From UBA6176 sp032119375 (GTDB lineage: Bacteria > Verrucomicrobiota > Verrucomicrobiia > Limisphaerales > UBA9464), in NCBI GenBank assembly GCA_964430505.1, contig CAYSGH010000003.1, positions 51,324 through 115,323 on the forward strand: 64,000 nucleotides of DNA, given 5' to 3'. Below are positions 17,221 through 26,246 of the stretch, piece by piece (position 1 is the stretch's first letter; each line of letters starts with the position of its first letter). The position numbers were made by a program, and so were the translations under genes. The notes below the pieces were generated by a model. That model ran no database searches. It was not told where the DNA came from and saw only the letters and a program-made list of their open reading frames with translations.

Positions 17221-18522
17221 TCATTCGCGCGTCACCACCCGGTAGAAGCGCGCGACCGGCGCCATCGGGGGCATCGTGGGGTCTTCCTCCACCCACTCCA
17301 CCGTGCCGTCGCCAGGATAGCTCATGCGCCCAAACGCCGGCCGCCATGAGCGCAGGTCCGAGCTCACCTCCACCTCGTGCCGGCGCCCCGCAACCAGGGG
17401 AACCCGAAACGTCGCGCCCGACGCCGTCCAACGCATCCCCATAACCCGGAGAACGCTCCCGGCTCGCGTCGGGTCCGTCCCGTCCCGCCATTCGCCTGAA
17501 TTCGACACCCCGTCGCCATCCGCGTCGGACCCGGGCTCTACCTTGGCCTGTCCAAAGTAGAATCGCTCCCAGTCGTCCGGCAGCCCATTCCCGTCCGCGT
17601 CGGCATCCGTCACGGCCGTCCCAATGACCTCCAAGCGCGGCGGGTCGCCGAGGAGGTTCTCCCGAAGGCTCCAGTATGGGTACGCGCCGCCGCCGCCGAA
17701 TCCGGACTGGGCCGCCGGATGCAACGAGGTGAGGAAGAACCGCAAGCGTCCCTCGCTCAGGCCCGATTGCACGTAGCCCGCGACGAGGGGATCTGCGAGG
17801 TCGAGGTCGAAGTCCAACCACGTGCCAAAGGGCACAAGCTGGCCCGGTTCCACGTCGCGAGCCCGCCCAACGGCCCATGGGGCGATCTCGAACGTGCCGT
17901 TGGTGTAGGCGGGGTTGACCTGCCCCACGTTGTTCGCCACGTCGATCAAGCCCCCCTCCGCCCCGAACGCCGCCGCATACGCGTTCCGGCTCTGGATCGC
18001 GATCTTGGACGCCGTAATGGACCCTACAAAGCCGAACGGCGACGTCTCCTTGAAGGTCTCGGACGTAAACCCATTCCGGAACGCCGCCCCAAAGATCTCC
18101 GCTGGCCTCCCCAGGTCCGAATCCTTCACGTAGCCCGGCGCATTCGTCGCATAGGTCCATGCGACGTCATGCGTTGGGTCATGCTCAAACGAGAGGTCGG
18201 ACACCACCTGGACCGAGATCCGCAGGCTCCGGACGAGGTATCGGGACGGCTTGAGCCCGGCGGGCACGCCGGAGCCTGCAAGGTCCCAACCCAGCAAGAC
18301 CTGCGCGTCCCGCGTGTCGAAGCGCGAGTCGAACGATCCGAAGGTGTAGGCAATGCCCCGGGTGCCGCCGTCCGGCGCGAACGGGTACATCAATTTGTCC
18401 AGCGTCGGCTGGGCGGGGGCATGGACAAAGTCCACCGCCCAGGCGGTCGCCGCGCCCAACGCCGCGCCGGCGATCACCGCCCACCTAGGGACCCACCACC
18501 CGAGACCGCGCATCCACTTCAT
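17221..18522 (-). CDS. Secreted protein with calcium-binding-type repeats
   Basis: The 433-residue protein starts at ATG 18522 with a signal peptide (WVPRWAVIAGAALGAATAWA). The central part is a beta-rich domain of unknown family (YTFGSFDSRFDTRDAQVLLGW). Near the C-terminus lie two Asp-rich loops, DADADGNGLPDDWE and DADGDGVSNSGEW, which match thrombospondin type 3/dockerin-like calcium-binding repeats. A short beta tail ends RFYRVVTRE, a pattern seen in other Verrucomicrobial secreted proteins. Its start overlaps the end of the upstream PEP-CTERM gene by 38 nt, so they are likely co-transcribed. The substrate or role is unknown. Confidence 0.8.
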   Translation of the reverse strand: MKWMRGLGWWVPRWAVIAGAALGAATAWAVDFVHAPAQPTLDKLMYPFAPDGGTRGIAYTFGSFDSRFDTRDAQVLLGWDLAGSGVPAGLKPSRYLVRSLRISVQVVSDLSFEHDPTHDVAWTYATNAPGYVKDSDLGRPAEIFGAAFRNGFTSETFKETSPFGFVGSITASKIAIQSRNAYAAAFGAEGGLIDVANNVGQVNPAYTNGTFEIAPWAVGRARDVEPGQLVPFGTWLDFDLDLADPLVAGYVQSGLSEGRLRFFLTSLHPAAQSGFGGGGAYPYWSLRENLLGDPPRLEVIGTAVTDADADGNGLPDDWERFYFGQAKVEPGSDADGDGVSNSGEWRDGTDPTRAGSVLRVMGMRWTASGATFRVPLVAGRRHEVEVSSDLRSWRPAFGRMSYPGDGTVEWVEEDPTMPPMAPVARFYRVVTRE

Positions 18523-19225
18523 GCCTGCATCCTGCCCGTGTTGGCCGTCCACGCCAACTTGCCAGCAGGATTCCTGCCGCCCCGACCGCCCCCAGGGCCC
18601 ACGACGAGGGTTCCGGAACGTGCGTCACATGGATCGTCGTCACGAACTCCGCCGCCGCGGTCGTCAATCCCTCGAACTTCGGAAGGGTCCATTCCCCGCC
18701 CTTCGAGCACTCCAACTGCCAGTAGCGCGCGTCCCGATGCTGGTCCGCCAACGGCCCCCCCGCCGCGTACAATCCCGCCACTTGCCCTTCCGCCAGCTTT
18801 CCGAAGTTCACCGTGAAGACGATTTGCGAGGGCTTTTGCTCCCAGAAGTCGTCGCGGAGGAAGACCGTCACCTCGCCCCCTCCCTTCCTCACGTCCATCA
18901 ACTCCGAGAACAGGACCGTGCCCGGGGAAGGCTTCCCATCCACCTTGGGTCCGTCTTGCTCGTACAACCGGACCGTCATCCCCTGGGGTTGCTCGTAGTT
19001 CGCATGGTAGGAGAACGAGAACGCCGCGAAGCGTCCGTCGCTGGCGGACCAGCGGATGTCGTCGCCGTACTCGCCCTGGGCCGTGTAGGGGACCGCCGGG
19101 CCAATCCCTGGTGGGTTCAGGGCGTTCAGGGTGACCTCGGGAAAGGTTCCCGCATGGACGGGACCTTGGACGGACAGGACTACGATGCTGGCGGCCGCCG
19201 CGATGGCTGCTGTGGATGTCTTCAT
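18485..19225 (-). CDS. PEP-CTERM sorting-domain protein
   Basis: The 246-residue secreted protein has a signal peptide and a canonical PEP-CTERM tail. The motif VPEPSSWALG is followed by a hydrophobic segment (AVGAAGILLASW) and the basic cluster RGRPTRA. Such proteins are cleaved by exosortase and displayed on the cell surface or in exopolysaccharide. The body (~190 residues) has a beta-sandwich look (FSFSYHANYEQPQGMTVRLY). The second of two in-frame ATGs, at 19225, is chosen because the GGAG at about 8 nt fits it better. About 18 unusual residues follow the basic cluster, where most family members end. No exosortase gene is in the window. Confidence 0.9.
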   Translation of the reverse strand: MKTSTAAIAAAASIVVLSVQGPVHAGTFPEVTLNALNPPGIGPAVPYTAQGEYGDDIRWSASDGRFAAFSFSYHANYEQPQGMTVRLYEQDGPKVDGKPSPGTVLFSELMDVRKGGGEVTVFLRDDFWEQKPSQIVFTVNFGKLAEGQVAGLYAAGGPLADQHRDARYWQLECSKGGEWTLPKFEGLTTAAAEFVTTIHVTHVPEPSSWALGAVGAAGILLASWRGRPTRAGCRHEVDARSRVVGP

Positions 19226-19255
19226 GCTCATGTCTCCGGGTCCTAGGCCCTCGCC

Positions 19256-19296
19256 GGGTATCGCGCGCCTAGAATAACCATTTTTGGGTATCTAGG
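19256..19296 (-). promoter_or_regulatory. Candidate control site upstream of PEP-CTERM gene
   Basis: GGGTATC occurs twice, 30 bp apart (19256-19262 and 19286-19292). Three CTAG-containing hexamers lie in or near the block, at 19242, 19268 and 19291. CTAG is usually rare in bacteria. The block is also locally AT-rich and lies 31-71 nt before the PEP-CTERM start. I cannot assign a regulator. Confidence 0.25.
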
Positions 19297-19481
19297 TCCC
19301 GGCCAACTCCACGTCAACCCCCGGATCGATCCTCCCCATGCGAGCACCCGGTGGCCTGGCGGGGAACGTCCGGGCCAGACCAGAACCGGGACGAGACGAA
19401 AGCTTGCCCGGAAGGCGGGTTGCGGCAGCGTGGGGCCGCCAATGTTCGGGGTGGGCCTGGACACGGCATGGAACAAGGCGC

Positions 19482-20489
19482 GTGACGGACATCCTGGTCA
19501 TCCGGTGGAAGAGCATTGGCGACGTGGTCTTTGCGTTGCCGCCCGTGAACGCACTCCGGACGCGCTTCCCCAAGGCCCGCATCACGTTCCTCGTTTCGAG
19601 CGAGAACGTGTTCGTGCCCGAAGGTTTCCAGGCCGTGGACCGGGTGTGGTCCATCGACCGGGAGGCGCTGAGGTCGCGTCGGTTCATCCAAGGTTGGCTG
19701 GGGACGGCCCGGCTCCTGTCCGACGTGCGAGGCGCGGGCTTCTCGTTGGTGGTGGACCTCCAAGGGTACGGGGAGACGGCATTCTTCACCCGTTGGAGCG
19801 GGGCGCCGACGCGATGGGGGTACCGCGCGGGTGGCTTGCGAAGGCTGGCCTATACGTTTTCGATGGAACGGACCGAGGGGGCGCATCCGGTACAAGGGCA
19901 TCTTGACCTGCTCTCGAAGGCGGGGCTGGGCTCGTTGGAGGCAGGCAATTCCTTCCACGTCCCGCCGCCGTTGGAGGCCCGGGCGCTGCGGTTTCTTGCG
20001 GAACGCGGCATTGGCCCGGGGACGCCGTGGGCGTACCTCCAACCCTTCACCAGCGCCTCGGCGAAGAACTGGCCGTTGGAGCGTTACCTGCGCCTCGCGA
20101 CCCACCTGCGGATGGGAGGCTGCCGGCTCTTGTGGGGAGGGGGCGAACGCGACATGACGGCGATGCTGGCGGCGGGGGTCCCGGGCCAGGAGCTGCTGTC
20201 AGGCCTGGCGCGTCCTTGGGTCGCCGCGATCCTGAAGCACGCCAGCGTGGTGGTGGGCGGCGACACGGGCTTCATCCATCTCGCCGTGGCCTTGGGCAGG
20301 CCGGTGGTGATGGTGGGAAACCGCAACATGGTCCTCCCGTGGTCTCCCAACGGGTTGGCCCTGCGCGCTTCGACGGGCTCCATCATGGACGTCCGACTGG
20401 AAGACGTGATCGACGGGGTCGTCGGGCGGCTGGGGAGTCGGTGGTCGGCCCATGTTGGCGCAGCACGGGCGACGGTGCATGGCGCGTGA
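19482..20489 (+). CDS. Glycosyltransferase family 9 (heptosyltransferase-like)
   Basis: The 335-residue protein matches the ADP-heptose:LPS heptosyltransferase group (GT9). It opens with ILVIRWKSIGDVVFALPPVN, typical of the first Rossmann domain. The C-terminal half has LQPFTSASAKNWPLERY, the nucleotide-sugar-binding segment, then VVGGDTGFIHLAVALGRPVV, the classic GDTG.xH.A..lg motif. It would add sugars to the LPS core on the cytoplasmic face of the inner membrane. GTG 19482 is chosen because it directly precedes the family N-terminus; upstream sequence in the frame is not protein-like. It is divergent from the PEP-CTERM gene and separate from the lpt genes. Confidence 0.9.
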   Translation: MTDILVIRWKSIGDVVFALPPVNALRTRFPKARITFLVSSENVFVPEGFQAVDRVWSIDREALRSRRFIQGWLGTARLLSDVRGAGFSLVVDLQGYGETAFFTRWSGAPTRWGYRAGGLRRLAYTFSMERTEGAHPVQGHLDLLSKAGLGSLEAGNSFHVPPPLEARALRFLAERGIGPGTPWAYLQPFTSASAKNWPLERYLRLATHLRMGGCRLLWGGGERDMTAMLAAGVPGQELLSGLARPWVAAILKHASVVVGGDTGFIHLAVALGRPVVMVGNRNMVLPWSPNGLALRASTGSIMDVRLEDVIDGVVGRLGSRWSAHVGAARATVHGA

Positions 20490-20614
20490 GCGGTGGGGCG
20501 GCCAGGGCGCTTCGGGAGGGCATGATCGGCCCGCATGGTTCCCATGACGCGGAAATGGGCGAGGCCGGGCAACGCGGGCTTGTTTGGCGGGGCGGTCCGG
20601 CGTAATCCGGGGCC

Positions 20615-22054
20615 GTGCTTCGAGGCTATGATCCGGGAGGTTTCTTCGACGAAATGTTTTCCGGGCCGGGACAGGTGCGCCGTCATTACGAGCGATTTTC
20701 CCGGCTCTTTGGGGAGTTGACGCCGGAGGAGTTCGAGGAACGCCGCAACGACGTGGACCTCGCGTTCCTTCGCCAGGGGGTGACCTTCAACGTCTATGGC
20801 GACTCGCAGGGGACGGAGCGCATCTTCCCGTATGACCTGATCCCCCGAATCATCTCCGCCAGCGAATGGGAGCACCTGGAGCGCGGGCTCGTTCAGCGCA
20901 TCACGGCCCTCAACCTGTTCCTGCACGACATCTACCATGACCAACGCATCCTGAAGGACGGCGTCATCCCGCCCTTCTACGTGCTTTCGGCGCGGCATTT
21001 CCGCCGGGAATTCGCGCAATTCCAGGTCCCCAAGGACATCTACATCCACATTTGCGGCACGGACCTGATCCGGGGTGCCTCGGGCGAGTGGATGGTGTTG
21101 GAGGACAATGGACGGACGCCGTCGGGCGTGAGCTATGTCCTCGAGAACCGCCAGGCCATGAAGCGCAGCTTCTCGCAGATCATGGAGTCGGCCGGCGTGC
21201 GTCCCGTGGACAACTACCCGCAGGAGCTGCTGAAGATGCTCCACCACATCGCGCCGTCCGGCATCGCGGACCCCACGGTGGTGCTGCTGACGCCCGGGGC
21301 GTACAACAGCGCCTACTTCGAGCACACCTACCTCGCCCGCCAGATGGGCATCCAGATCGTCGAGGGACGCGACCTCGTCGTGCGCGACGCACGCGTCTTC
21401 ATGCGCACGACCAAGGGCCTCCAGCCCGTCCACGTGATCTACCGGCGCATCGACGACGACTTCCTCGATCCCACGGTGTTCCGCCGGGATTCCGTCCTTG
21501 GCGTGCCAGGGCTCATCTCCGCCTACCGCGCCGGAAACGTCTCCCTCGCCAACTCCGTCGGCACGGGCGTCGCCGACGACAAGGTGATGTACTACTTCGT
21601 GCCGCGGATGATTAAGTACTACCTCGACCAGGACCCGATCATCCCGAACGTGCCGACCTACCTTGCGAGCGAGGAGGCCGACAAGGCGTACATCCTGGAG
21701 AACCTCCCCAACCTCGTCGTGAAGGCCGCCAACGAGTCCGGTGGCTACGGCATGCTCATGGGCCCCAAGGCGTCGCGGCAGGAGATCGAGGAGTTCCGGG
21801 TCCGGATCGAGGCCGACCCGCGCAACTACATCGCGCAGCCGATGATTTCCCTCTCGACGCACCCGACGCACGTCGGCGACGGCCGTTTCGAGGGGCGACA
21901 CATCGACCTGCGCCCGTTCATCCTGTACGGCGAGAAGCCGGTGATCGTGCCGGGCGGCCTGACCCGCGTGGCGCTGCGCAAGGGGTCGTTGGTGGTGAAC
22001 TCGTCGCAAGGCGGGGGCTCCAAGGACACCTGGGTCTTGTTCAGCGACGAATAG
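20615..22054 (+). CDS. Circularly permuted ATP-grasp protein
   Basis: The 479-residue protein matches the circularly permuted ATP-grasp family (DUF404/DUF407 type). Characteristic segments are the opening DPGGFFDEMF, the ITALNLFLHDIYHDQ region, LEDNGRTPSGVSYVLENR, and the C-terminal LVVKAANESGGYGMLMGP with the ATP-grasp loop. Members are thought to form amide or peptide-like bonds and are usually paired with an alpha-E protein, as here. The frame opens at GTG 20615; no better start is visible upstream. The alpha-E gene follows after 43 nt, so they probably form one transcript. The product of the pair is not known. Confidence 0.93.
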   Translation: MLRGYDPGGFFDEMFSGPGQVRRHYERFSRLFGELTPEEFEERRNDVDLAFLRQGVTFNVYGDSQGTERIFPYDLIPRIISASEWEHLERGLVQRITALNLFLHDIYHDQRILKDGVIPPFYVLSARHFRREFAQFQVPKDIYIHICGTDLIRGASGEWMVLEDNGRTPSGVSYVLENRQAMKRSFSQIMESAGVRPVDNYPQELLKMLHHIAPSGIADPTVVLLTPGAYNSAYFEHTYLARQMGIQIVEGRDLVVRDARVFMRTTKGLQPVHVIYRRIDDDFLDPTVFRRDSVLGVPGLISAYRAGNVSLANSVGTGVADDKVMYYFVPRMIKYYLDQDPIIPNVPTYLASEEADKAYILENLPNLVVKAANESGGYGMLMGPKASRQEIEEFRVRIEADPRNYIAQPMISLSTHPTHVGDGRFEGRHIDLRPFILYGEKPVIVPGGLTRVALRKGSLVVNSSQGGGSKDTWVLFSDE

Positions 22055-22097
22055 GTTGCCCGAAGCGTCCACCCTCCCGATTCCTCCCCCTCTTCCC

Positions 22098-23126
22098 ATG
22101 CCCATCGCCATGCTTTCGCGCGTTGCCAACTGCCTTTACTGGATGGCCCGGTACATCGAGCGGGCCGACAACACCGCCCGCATCATCGACGTCAACCTCC
22201 AGCTCCTCCTCGACTCGCGCCGGCTCGACCCCGCGCAGCAGGGCGCCTACTGGCAGCCCGTGATCGAGAGCACGGGCGACGAGACGCTGTTCGCGTCGTT
22301 GCATGCCGCCCCGGCCGGGGACGCGGCGACAGAGTTCCTGCTCTTCGACCTGCGGAATGGAAACTCGCTCGCCTCGTCGATCAACCAAGCCCGGGAGAAC
22401 GCCCGCATGGTGCGGGACCAAATCCCGGCCGAGATGTGGGAGGAACTGAACCGTTCGTACCTGTTCCTGCGCTCGCCGGAGGCGCGGGGGCTTTGGGAAT
22501 CCAGCCCGTTCGAGTTCCTCCGGCAGATCCGGGCGAGCGCCCTGAGCTTCGTGGGGATCAGCTACGCCTCCACGCCGCACAACGAGGGGTGGAACTTCAT
22601 CCAGGCTGGGAAGTTCATCGAGCGCGGCGACAAGACGACGCGGATGTTGGACATCCGGCATGCCACGCTGCCCCGTCGGGGCATGCCGGGTGCCGTGAGC
22701 CAGGCGGACGCCCTCGGCTGGTCCGCCGTCCTGCGTTCCTGTTCCGCATGGGACGCGTACAAGTCGCTTCATGGCTCGGAGGTGCACCCGCGGCTCGTGG
22801 CGGAGTACCTGTTGTTGAGCGACGAATTCCCGCGTTCGCTTCGGTTTTGCGTGGACCGGCTGGACGCGGCCCTGCGCTCCATCTCCGGCGTGGCGCCGCG
22901 CCGCATCAGCAACGACGCCGAGCGACTGTCCGGCCGCCTGCTGGCCGAGCTCCAGTACGCCACCGTGGAGGAGATCTTTGACGCCGGCCTCCATGACTAC
23001 CTCGACCAGGTCCAGGCCCGCCTCAACGCCATCGGCGACGCCCTGTTCCGAGCCTACATCGCCCAGCCGTTCATGAGCCTTGAGGACGAGATCCTCGTCC
23101 AGCAGGAGTATCAGCAGCAGCAATAG
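22098..23126 (+). CDS. Alpha-E domain protein (DUF403)
   Basis: The 342-residue all-alpha protein matches the alpha-E family, nearly always encoded beside a circularly permuted ATP-grasp protein. The diagnostic N-terminus is MLSRVANCLYWMARYIERAD. Also visible are WNFIQAGKFIERGDKTTRMLD and the C-terminal SLEDEILVQQEYQQQQ. ATG 22098 is used; ATG 22110, immediately before LSRVANCLYW, is equally plausible and closer to the family norm. The pair often comes with a transglutaminase-like gene elsewhere, but here glgC follows instead. The role is presumed to be in making a modified peptide or polyamino product with its partner. Confidence 0.92.
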   Translation: MPIAMLSRVANCLYWMARYIERADNTARIIDVNLQLLLDSRRLDPAQQGAYWQPVIESTGDETLFASLHAAPAGDAATEFLLFDLRNGNSLASSINQARENARMVRDQIPAEMWEELNRSYLFLRSPEARGLWESSPFEFLRQIRASALSFVGISYASTPHNEGWNFIQAGKFIERGDKTTRMLDIRHATLPRRGMPGAVSQADALGWSAVLRSCSAWDAYKSLHGSEVHPRLVAEYLLLSDEFPRSLRFCVDRLDAALRSISGVAPRRISNDAERLSGRLLAELQYATVEEIFDAGLHDYLDQVQARLNAIGDALFRAYIAQPFMSLEDEILVQQEYQQQQ

Positions 23127-23212
23127 GGCAACAGGGGGACAAACCCGGGCCACGCCGTGCTTGTCGCCGTTGGGGAATTCATGCCCCATTGGCTCATTCC
23201 TACGTTGCACAC

Positions 23213-24508
23213 ATGACCCCGCACAAGGCATCGGCGCTCGCCCAGAAGACCCTCGGCATCATCATGGGCGGAGGACAGGGCACGCGCTTGTTCCCGCTCA
23301 CGCGCGAGCGTTCCAAGCCGGCCACGCCCCTTGCGGGCAAGTACCGGCTCGTGGACATCCCCATCTCCAACTGCATCAACTCCGGCGTGTTGCGGATGTA
23401 CCTCCTCACCCAGTTCAACTCCGCCTCCCTGCACCGCCACGTCTCCCAAAGCTACAAGTTCGACCACTTCAGCGGCGGCTTCGTCGAGATCCTGGCGGCC
23501 GAGCAATCCTTCTCCAGCACGTCGTGGTACCAAGGGACCGCCGACGCCGTCCGCAAGAACATCCAGCACTTCAAGAACAACCACTTCGACTACGCCCTCG
23601 TCCTGTCCGGCGACCAGCTCTACCAGATGGACTTCCGCGAGATCGTCCAAGCCCACGCGGAGAAATCCGCCGACGTCACCATCGCCACCATCCCTGTCGG
23701 TCGCGCCGAGGCCCCTGCCCTGGGCATCCTCCAGTCCAACGGCGAGGGCCGCATCACCCACTTCGTCGAGAAGCCCAAGGATCCCGAGTTGCTCCGTTCC
23801 CTTCAGATCGAGCGCTCCCAATACCCGGCCCTCGGCATTCAACGGGACGAGGATCTCTTCCTCGCGTCCATGGGCATCTACGTGTTCAACCGCGAGGTGC
23901 TGTTCGACCTGCTCGACAACAACCTCACCGACTTCGGCAAGCACATCATCCCCAGCGCAATTGGCACCCATCGCGTCTTCTCCCATGTCTTCCAAGGCTA
24001 CTGGGAGGACATCGGCACCATCCGCAGCTTCTTCGAGGCCAACCTCGACCAGGCTGCGGACCTGCCGCGTTTCAACTTCTTTGATCCTCCCGTTTACACC
24101 CGCCCCCGCTTCCTCCCCGCCTCCAAGCTCAACGCCGCAGCCGTCGACCATGCCGTCATCGCCGATGGCTGCATCATCACCAACGCTCGCATCCGCCACA
24201 GCCTCGTGGGGGTTCGATCCATCCTCCAGGAGGGATGCTCGCTCGACCGCGTCGTCATGATGGGGGCGGACTACTACGACTCCCCCGCCCGCAGATCTCG
24301 CAAGGAAAGCGAGGGCATTCCGCTCGGCGTCGGCAAGGGCACCCGCATTGACAACGCCATCATCGACAAGAACGCGCGCATCGGCGACGACTGCATCCTT
24401 TCGCCCAAGGGCAAGCCCGACAACGTGGACCATCCCCTGTACTACATTCGGGACGGAATCCTTGTCGTTCCCAAAGGGGGTGTCATCCCGCATGGCACGG
24501 TGGTGTAG
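23213..24508 (+). CDS. glgC: Glucose-1-phosphate adenylyltransferase GlgC
   Basis: GlgC makes ADP-glucose from glucose-1-phosphate and ATP, the committed step of bacterial glycogen synthesis. The 431-residue protein has the nucleotide-binding opening IIMGGGQGTRLFPLTRERSK and the activator-site region AGKYRLVDIPISNCINSG. The catalytic-domain strand SGDQLYQMD and the substrate motif FVEKPKDPE follow. A left-handed beta-helix forms the C-terminal third (VIADGCIITNARIRHSLVG). ATG 23213 gives the family start; a TTG 24 nt upstream is less likely. It lies 86 nt after the alpha-E gene. No other glycogen gene is in the window. Confidence 0.96.
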   Translation: MTPHKASALAQKTLGIIMGGGQGTRLFPLTRERSKPATPLAGKYRLVDIPISNCINSGVLRMYLLTQFNSASLHRHVSQSYKFDHFSGGFVEILAAEQSFSSTSWYQGTADAVRKNIQHFKNNHFDYALVLSGDQLYQMDFREIVQAHAEKSADVTIATIPVGRAEAPALGILQSNGEGRITHFVEKPKDPELLRSLQIERSQYPALGIQRDEDLFLASMGIYVFNREVLFDLLDNNLTDFGKHIIPSAIGTHRVFSHVFQGYWEDIGTIRSFFEANLDQAADLPRFNFFDPPVYTRPRFLPASKLNAAAVDHAVIADGCIITNARIRHSLVGVRSILQEGCSLDRVVMMGADYYDSPARRSRKESEGIPLGVGKGTRIDNAIIDKNARIGDDCILSPKGKPDNVDHPLYYIRDGILVVPKGGVIPHGTVV

Positions 24509-24591
24509 GGGCGGACCTTGCGAACCACCGGCCGGCCGTTGCTTTCATCATGAGGCCACGGCCACCGAGCGCCCCGGCCTGCAGGGGTTGC

Positions 24592-25770
24592 TCAGCGCAG
24601 GTGGACAGGTGACACAAAGTAGAGGCGGCCCTGGGGCAGGTTGAGGCCGGAGCCGAGCCCGACGTCAAGGCGCACGGTGCGTGACTCCGCCTGGGCCTTG
24701 CCCAGCAACCGGAACAGGCTCCCGAAGGACATGGGCGGGTCGTAGGAGACCAGGTTGGCGTCGTCGATGCCCGCCAGCTTACGGGCGCGGGCCACCGCGA
24801 CCTCGAAGTTGCCCAACTCGTCCACGAGCCCCTTCGCCAACGCCTCTCGACCGGAAAGGATCCGGCCGTCGGCGATGGATTCCCAGTCTGCCGCCAGGCT
24901 CTTCCCATCCGTGGCGTTGCGCTTCGCGGCGCGATCGCGCCCGTTGCGGATGACCTCCTTGAAGCGCCCGTAGGACTCGTTGATCATGGACTGCATGATC
25001 TGCCGTTCCTCGGGCAGTTCCTCCTCCGGCAGCTTCTCCCCGCTCATCATGTCCTTCAGCTTGCCGCTCTTCGTGATGGCGGGCTTCACGCCCACCTTGT
25101 CCATGAGCCCGCGGTAGTTGTAGCTGTGGAAAATCACGCCGATGGAACCGGTCATCGTCAGCTCGTTGGCCACGATCCAGGAGGCCGGCGCGCTCACGTA
25201 ATACCCACCCGATGCCGCCAACGAGCCCATCGAAACCACGACGGGCACGCCGGGGTGATCCTCGCCAAACTTCCAGAGCTCGCGGTAGATGTCGTCGCTG
25301 GCCAACACCTCGCCGCCTGGGGAATCGACCTTGAGCACGACCGCCTTCACGTGCTTGTCACCGGCCGCGCGCGCGAGTTGTTCCTTCACCAATTCGGGCA
25401 ACGTCAGACCGTCGGGCGACATGGCCCCGCCGACGATCACGCCATCCACGGTGACCACGGCGATCTTGTTCCGGGAGTCGTTGTCCTCGAGGACAGACTC
25501 GTGAAGATGGGACCCCGCGTGCCCGGACCGGCCGCCTCCGCTGCCACCGACTGCCCCGGCGATGCCGGCCGCCACAAGGGCGATGCCACCCACGCCCACG
25601 ACCAACAAAACCCCCAGGATCCACCAGACTGCGTTGGACTTCTGGCGACGCCCGCCCCCGCCGCCGATGGCCGGCCCAGGGCCGGGTTGGGGATGGGTAC
25701 CCGGCAAAACCGGCGGCATCACGGGACGCGGAGCATAGGGCTCAAGCGGGGGTGGAACAGGCTCGCTCAT
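24592..25770 (-). CDS. sppA: Signal peptide peptidase SppA (S49 family)
   Basis: This serine protease degrades signal peptides left in the membrane after export. The 392-residue single-domain form has a proline-rich cytoplasmic leader and one transmembrane helix (AVWWILGVLLVVGVGGIALV) followed by a glycine-rich linker. The S49 domain comes next. The nucleophile serine is in TMTGSIGVIF and the general-base lysine in SGKLKDMM. The conserved SMGSLAASGGYYVSAPA segment matches the family. ATG 25770 is chosen because upstream residues lack family character. It converges on glgC (84-nt gap). A peptidoglycan or lipid-related role is possible too, since S49 proteases vary. Confidence 0.93.
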   Translation of the reverse strand: MSEPVPPPLEPYAPRPVMPPVLPGTHPQPGPGPAIGGGGGRRQKSNAVWWILGVLLVVGVGGIALVAAGIAGAVGGSGGGRSGHAGSHLHESVLEDNDSRNKIAVVTVDGVIVGGAMSPDGLTLPELVKEQLARAAGDKHVKAVVLKVDSPGGEVLASDDIYRELWKFGEDHPGVPVVVSMGSLAASGGYYVSAPASWIVANELTMTGSIGVIFHSYNYRGLMDKVGVKPAITKSGKLKDMMSGEKLPEEELPEERQIMQSMINESYGRFKEVIRNGRDRAAKRNATDGKSLAADWESIADGRILSGREALAKGLVDELGNFEVAVARARKLAGIDDANLVSYDPPMSFGSLFRLLGKAQAESRTVRLDVGLGSGLNLPQGRLYFVSPVHLR

Positions 25771-25861
25771 GGATGGCACGCTATCCGCACCTTGCAAAAA
25801 CGACAACGGGGCGTCCGATGCCCCAATCCCCGGGGAACGCTTCATCTTGGCAGCATCCGCT

Positions 25862-25926
25862 GAGGAAGGTTCCAACGCGGGGAAAACGCCTTCCCATCAG
25901 GCCGGCCAGGAGATGCCGCCCCGGCG
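25862..25926. repeat. Direct repeat, copy 1 (left of hicBA)
   Basis: About 65 bp beginning GAGGAAGGTTCCAACGCGG and ending GATGCCGCCCCGGCG. The same sequence, about 85% identical by eye, recurs in the same orientation at 26476-26539. The pair brackets the hicB-hicA cassette. GAAGG and CCTTC inside each copy can pair as a small hairpin. Confidence 0.85.
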
Positions 25927-25932
25927 TGGCCT

Positions 25933-25956
25933 CCGCGTGAGCGGCACGCGGCCTAC
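25933..25956 (-). repeat. GTAG-headed REP-like hairpin, copy 1
   Basis: Read on the minus strand, GTAG is followed by GCCGCGTG, a loop CCGCT and CACGCGG. This gives a 7-bp stem (CCGCGTG/CACGCGG). It lies in the divergent sppA/hicB gap just after the left direct repeat. Related copies are at 30221-30243 and 63968-63991. Confidence 0.75.
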
Positions 25957-26045
25957 TCCCCAACTGCCGTTTTCACGATCACTTTGGGGGCAAGGCCTCC
26001 GACTGGACGCCCGCAGACAGGTTGGCCCAACCTGTTAAAGGTCTT

Positions 26046-26246
26046 ATGCGGATCGAGGTCGAACAGGAAGAGGACGGCCGCTGGCTGGGTGAGATCCCTG
26101 ATCTGCCTGGCGTCATGGCCTACGGACAAACGCTGGAGGAAACGGTGGCGCGCGTGAAAGCCATGGCATTGCGTGTCATGGCCGATCGGTTGGAGCACGG
26201 CGAGGCAGTTCCTGGGCTGGTTGACGTGTTCTCTGTCGCGGCATGA
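26046..26246 (+). CDS. hicB: HicB-like antitoxin
   Basis: This 66-residue protein has the HicB partial-RNase-H fold signature. It runs IEVEQEEDGRWLGEIPDLPGV..YGQTLEETVARVKAMALRVM, a beta-beta-beta-alpha pattern that binds and neutralises HicA. There is no C-terminal DNA-binding domain, so autoregulation by itself is doubtful. ATG 26046 is chosen over a TTG 24 nt upstream because it matches the family start. Its stop overlaps the hicA start (ATGA). The order hicB before hicA is the reverse of the commonest arrangement but does occur. The pair sits between two long direct repeats. Confidence 0.88.
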   Translation: MRIEVEQEEDGRWLGEIPDLPGVMAYGQTLEETVARVKAMALRVMADRLEHGEAVPGLVDVFSVAA

